Assembly: GCA_027039465.1 (NCBI GenBank)
Contig: JALWEA010000479.1
Location: 1 to 8,145 of the forward strand
Length of the DNA: 8,145 bases
Direction of reading: 5' to 3'
DNA from: Calditrichia bacterium
Lineage (GTDB): Bacteria; Calditrichota; Calditrichia; Calditrichales; Calditrichaceae
The position numbers were made by a program, and so were the translations under genes. Position 1 is the first letter of the stretch. Each line of letters starts with the position of its first letter. This document shows positions 5,348 through 8,145 of the stretch, in pieces. The notes below the pieces were generated by a model. It made no database searches, had not been told where the DNA came from, and saw nothing but the letters and a program-made list of their open reading frames with translations.

Positions 5348-8145
5348 TTAGAATTGATATCTCAGACCTATATCTGTTGTCCACCCGTAATTCTCCTGAT
5401 GCGCCAGAAAATTGGGGTAGTATGTTAATGTTTGCCTGTCGGGCCAATTGTTTAGGTTGTTAAGATTCCAATAAAAAGTTAACCCCTTAATAAATAGCTT
5501 TTGAGATAACTGAGCGTCAAATCGCAACAAATGATCCGTACTTACATCTAAAGATTTAACATTTGCCTGTGCATTCTGAATTGTTTTACCCTGATAGTAA
5601 ACGGAAAATCGACCGGAAAAGCCTCCCTTTTCATAACCAATGGTAACGTTGCTTATCATTTTAGGCATACCTATAATTGTATTTACACGAGAAGAATCTT
5701 TACCTACTTGTTTTACATAAGGTGGTTCCGGAATCCTTATACGTTCCGCATAAAAGAACGGGTATCTTGTTTCCGAATCCATAAAAGTCATATTCAGATT
5801 TAAAAGTAAGCCATCAAGAAATCCCGGAAGATACCAGAAATGCGTTTGCCAACTAAACTCTAAACCTTTAACAAATCCGGGCCATTTATTATTAATGGGT
5901 GCCGTATAAAACTTTCCTAAATAGGCATCCGGAAGTCCGAACTTCTTCGGATCCGTGATATTGACAGTATAGTTTAAAACCTGATCGGTTATTTTTTTAT
6001 AAAATAAACCAACATCAAATAAACCAATTACGTTTGAATAAAATGAAACGGATAGGTCATAATTATAATTCGATTGGGGTTTTAACGCCATATTACCTTT
6101 GATAATGTTACCATCTTTTTCCCAATATTTGGGGCTTTTCATTTTGGGGTCCGGTCGAGAAACGGTATGGGAATAAGCTAACCTAATATCGGAAAAATCC
6201 GTTGCTTTAATTTTCATTTCAGCCATCGGGAACCATTGACGACCGATATCAGAGCCGGTAACTTCTTTTTCAGTTCCTTGATTTTCTCTCGGGCCACCGC
6301 CGGCGGCTGAATGAAGATTGATGCCGGTAACTGTGTATTTGTTGTATTCATAACGCACACCGGGTATAAAATCAATTCTACTGCCAATTTTTAAATTTGA
6401 CATTAAATAACCCGCATAAAATTCCTGATCTCCTTTATAATTATTTACCTCCACGTATACTCTTGGTAAATAGGTATCAATTGTAGCATTCACATACGTT
6501 TTTATCTTATCAAAATCAGGTATAAAATAAATTTTCCCATTGACGAGCGAATAATCTCTCACACTTTTATTTTCATCAACAAAAGAGGCTAATCCCAGGT
6601 AACCTTTATTCATACGTTTCCACCCGAAATCCGGAAGTCTTTGCAAAGCTATTTTTGTTCCGTCAACCCAGTCATAAATAAATCCGCTTTGATTATTATG
6701 AGTTAAATATTCACGATGAACTTTACGCGCTTTGCCGCCGAATTTAATATTGCCGCTTATTGCTTTACTTAATGCAAATGGAAAATTTATATCAAATTTA
6801 TAGCCAAACTCATTCTCGATATTTTTTTCATCAATTACATTTATGTAATCAAGTTGTGTCTTGTCTAAATCATGATCCGCCAAATTTAAAATATCTTGTA
6901 TTGTTGAGGTAGAATCCAGGGTCTTTACATCATGCATTCCGCTTCCGTTACTTGCTGTAAGAATTATTCTACGAGGTATTTTTTCCTCGTCTCGAGAATA
7001 ATAAACCGACCAATCTATTTTCCCGCCAAATAAATAATGCTCACCACCAAGGCCGTTTAAAAACGTCAATTTAGTTCTATCTTCAATTTGGGAAATATAT
7101 CTTAATCGATCTCTCCCTAAAGGATTGTAATCGTTAATAAACTTTTTCTGTTCACCACTTATTTTGCCAAAAAAAGACTGGAAATAAAATTTACCGTCAC
7201 CTACACGATAATCGGAATAAAACGTAGCCCCTATTCTGTCATCTATCAGATTGCTTAAAGCTAAGTCCAAACCCGAAAATTGAACCGGTTGTAACTCTTC
7301 GGAGGTGGCTTGACCTCCAATTACTCTGTGACTGGCAGAAAATTGATCTGAGCTTCTGTCTTTTCTGTCAAAAGTTATATTAAGGACAGCACCCAGCTTG
7401 TTGTTAAAAAAGCGGTTACTGATGGTTGTCATTCCATAAAACATGTCGAATTTTTTTGTCAAGCCGTTATATCCTGGTCTTACCCAGGTATCTACCCTAT
7501 AGTGACTGGGGGCAGGATTCATTCTGAAACTAACAATACCGCCTGTTACATCGGCATCTTTATCGGGAGTAAACGATTTTTGCACTTCTATACCGCCAAT
7601 CATTCCGGAAGATATGGCAGCCAGGTTATTTCCTGTCATTCTCATTCCATTAACATAGAACACATTCTGATCAACTCCACGGATACGTATTTTAGTTGCC
7701 TCGCCGCCCTCTCTGGATACTGAAATTCCGGGTACTCTGGCAAGAGCCGCGGCTGCATTTTCGTCCGGCAATTCCCGAATCTTCGCCGGAGAGATAATAT
7801 TTACGATCTGTGGTGAACTAATCTGCTGGTTAATTGCCTTGGCCTGCCCTACTGCCTGCGCCGTTACTTCAATAACCTCTCCTTTCATTGAAACCGGACG
7901 AAGCATTGCATTAATGAAAACCGCTTTGTCTTTAGTCAAGTGAACTTTATATTTCTTGCTATTATAACCGATATAAAGAACCTTGACCGTATAGTTCCCA
8001 GGCGCAATTTCCGGAAGAACAAATTCGCCGTCTAAGTTTGTGCTGCTTCCAATGGATGTACCTTCAACAATTACATTTGCTCCCGCCAAAGGGCTGCTGT
8101 CAGTACTGTCGACAACAACACCTAATATCCGTCCTTTAAAACCGG
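5348..8145 (-). CDS. TonB-dependent outer-membrane receptor with N-terminal regulatory-like domain (5' end outside window)
   Basis: 931 codons are visible and the frame stays open to the right edge, so the start codon and signal peptide lie outside. Visible residues 3-85 form a carboxypeptidase-regulatory-like (CNA-B-type) domain: GRILGVVVD, then PLAGANVIVEG and TNLDGEF. About 108-210 is the plug domain, with ELPDENAAAALARVPGISV, IRIRGVDQNVFYVNGMR and IEVQKSFTPDKDADVTGG. The rest is a 22-strand-type barrel ending in GLRYQF with a terminal aromatic residue, as outer-membrane barrels do. The DADxxGG plug ending, SHTVSRPDP (about 655) and GFVKGLEFSW (about 770) resemble the TonB-Xanth-Caul receptor subfamily (TIGR01782), often tied to glycan uptake in Proteobacteria. 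The protein would import a ligand across the outer membrane with energy from TonB/ExbBD. No SusD partner follows it. A TTG at 8089 is internal, not the start. The family call is firm; the ligand is unknown. Confidence 0.95.
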   Translation of the reverse strand, partial: GFKGRILGVVVDSTDSSPLAGANVIVEGTSIGSSTNLDGEFVLPEIAPGNYTVKVLYIGYNSKKYKVHLTKDKAVFINAMLRPVSMKGEVIEVTAQAVGQAKAINQQISSPQIVNIISPAKIRELPDENAAAALARVPGISVSREGGEATKIRIRGVDQNVFYVNGMRMTGNNLAAISSGMIGGIEVQKSFTPDKDADVTGGIVSFRMNPAPSHYRVDTWVRPGYNGLTKKFDMFYGMTTISNRFFNNKLGAVLNITFDRKDRSSDQFSASHRVIGGQATSEELQPVQFSGLDLALSNLIDDRIGATFYSDYRVGDGKFYFQSFFGKISGEQKKFINDYNPLGRDRLRYISQIEDRTKLTFLNGLGGEHYLFGGKIDWSVYYSRDEEKIPRRIILTASNGSGMHDVKTLDSTSTIQDILNLADHDLDKTQLDYINVIDEKNIENEFGYKFDINFPFALSKAISGNIKFGGKARKVHREYLTHNNQSGFIYDWVDGTKIALQRLPDFGWKRMNKGYLGLASFVDENKSVRDYSLVNGKIYFIPDFDKIKTYVNATIDTYLPRVYVEVNNYKGDQEFYAGYLMSNLKIGSRIDFIPGVRYEYNKYTVTGINLHSAAGGGPRENQGTEKEVTGSDIGRQWFPMAEMKIKATDFSDIRLAYSHTVSRPDPKMKSPKYWEKDGNIIKGNMALKPQSNYNYDLSVSFYSNVIGLFDVGLFYKKITDQVLNYTVNITDPKKFGLPDAYLGKFYTAPINNKWPGFVKGLEFSWQTHFWYLPGFLDGLLLNLNMTFMDSETRYPFFYAERIRIPEPPYVKQVGKDSSRVNTIIGMPKMISNVTIGYEKGGFSGRFSVYYQGKTIQNAQANVKSLDVSTDHLLRFDAQLSQKLFIKGLTFYWNLNNLNNWPDRQTLTYYPNFLAHQENYGWTTDIGLRYQF

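Noticed and set aside
7502..7723. Plus-strand 73-codon frame
   Set aside because: It is antisense to the strongly conserved plug domain of the receptor.
8087..8089. TTG as start codon of the receptor
   Set aside because: The frame continues to the window edge, and the upstream residues GRILGVVVD complete the regulatory-like domain; the TTG encodes the Leu of PLAGANV.

Overview
The window looks like a piece of a carbohydrate-uptake or carbohydrate-degradation locus from an AT-rich member of the FCB group (Bacteroidota, Ignavibacteriota, Calditrichota and relatives). Two things support this. One product ends in a type IX secretion (T9SS) sorting domain containing YPNPFNPTT, a form common outside classical Bacteroidota, in Ignavibacteria- and Calditrichota-like lineages. 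Another is a TonB-dependent receptor that carries an N-terminal carboxypeptidase-regulatory-like domain. The phylum is an inference from these protein features, not from a marker gene.

All four genes lie on the minus strand and are transcribed from right to left. At the right edge (5348-8145) is a TonB-dependent outer-membrane receptor whose 5' end lies outside the window. A 215-nt gap with a purine-rich sense strand follows. Next comes a secreted right-handed beta-helix protein with a T9SS C-terminal domain (3381-5132). A strong intrinsic-terminator hairpin (3310-3350) sits right after that gene. Beyond it is an exported protein with a probable galactose-mutarotase-like beta-sandwich (1485-3287). 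This gene overlaps by ATGA with a second exported protein that runs off the left edge (1-1488). That last protein carries two tandem carbohydrate-binding-like beta-sandwich modules and the start of a possible third module of CBM9/DOMON type.

The layout suggests a receptor that imports an oligosaccharide or other ligand, a surface-bound beta-helix protein, and a translationally coupled pair of exported proteins that bind or process glycans. No SusD-like lipoprotein is present in the window, so this is not a canonical Bacteroides SusCD locus. The terminator between genes 2 and 3 implies that the coupled pair is expressed at a lower level by read-through, or from a promoter hidden inside the beta-helix gene. 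No RNA genes, insertion sequences, CRISPR arrays or large repeats were seen. The substrate cannot be determined from the window.
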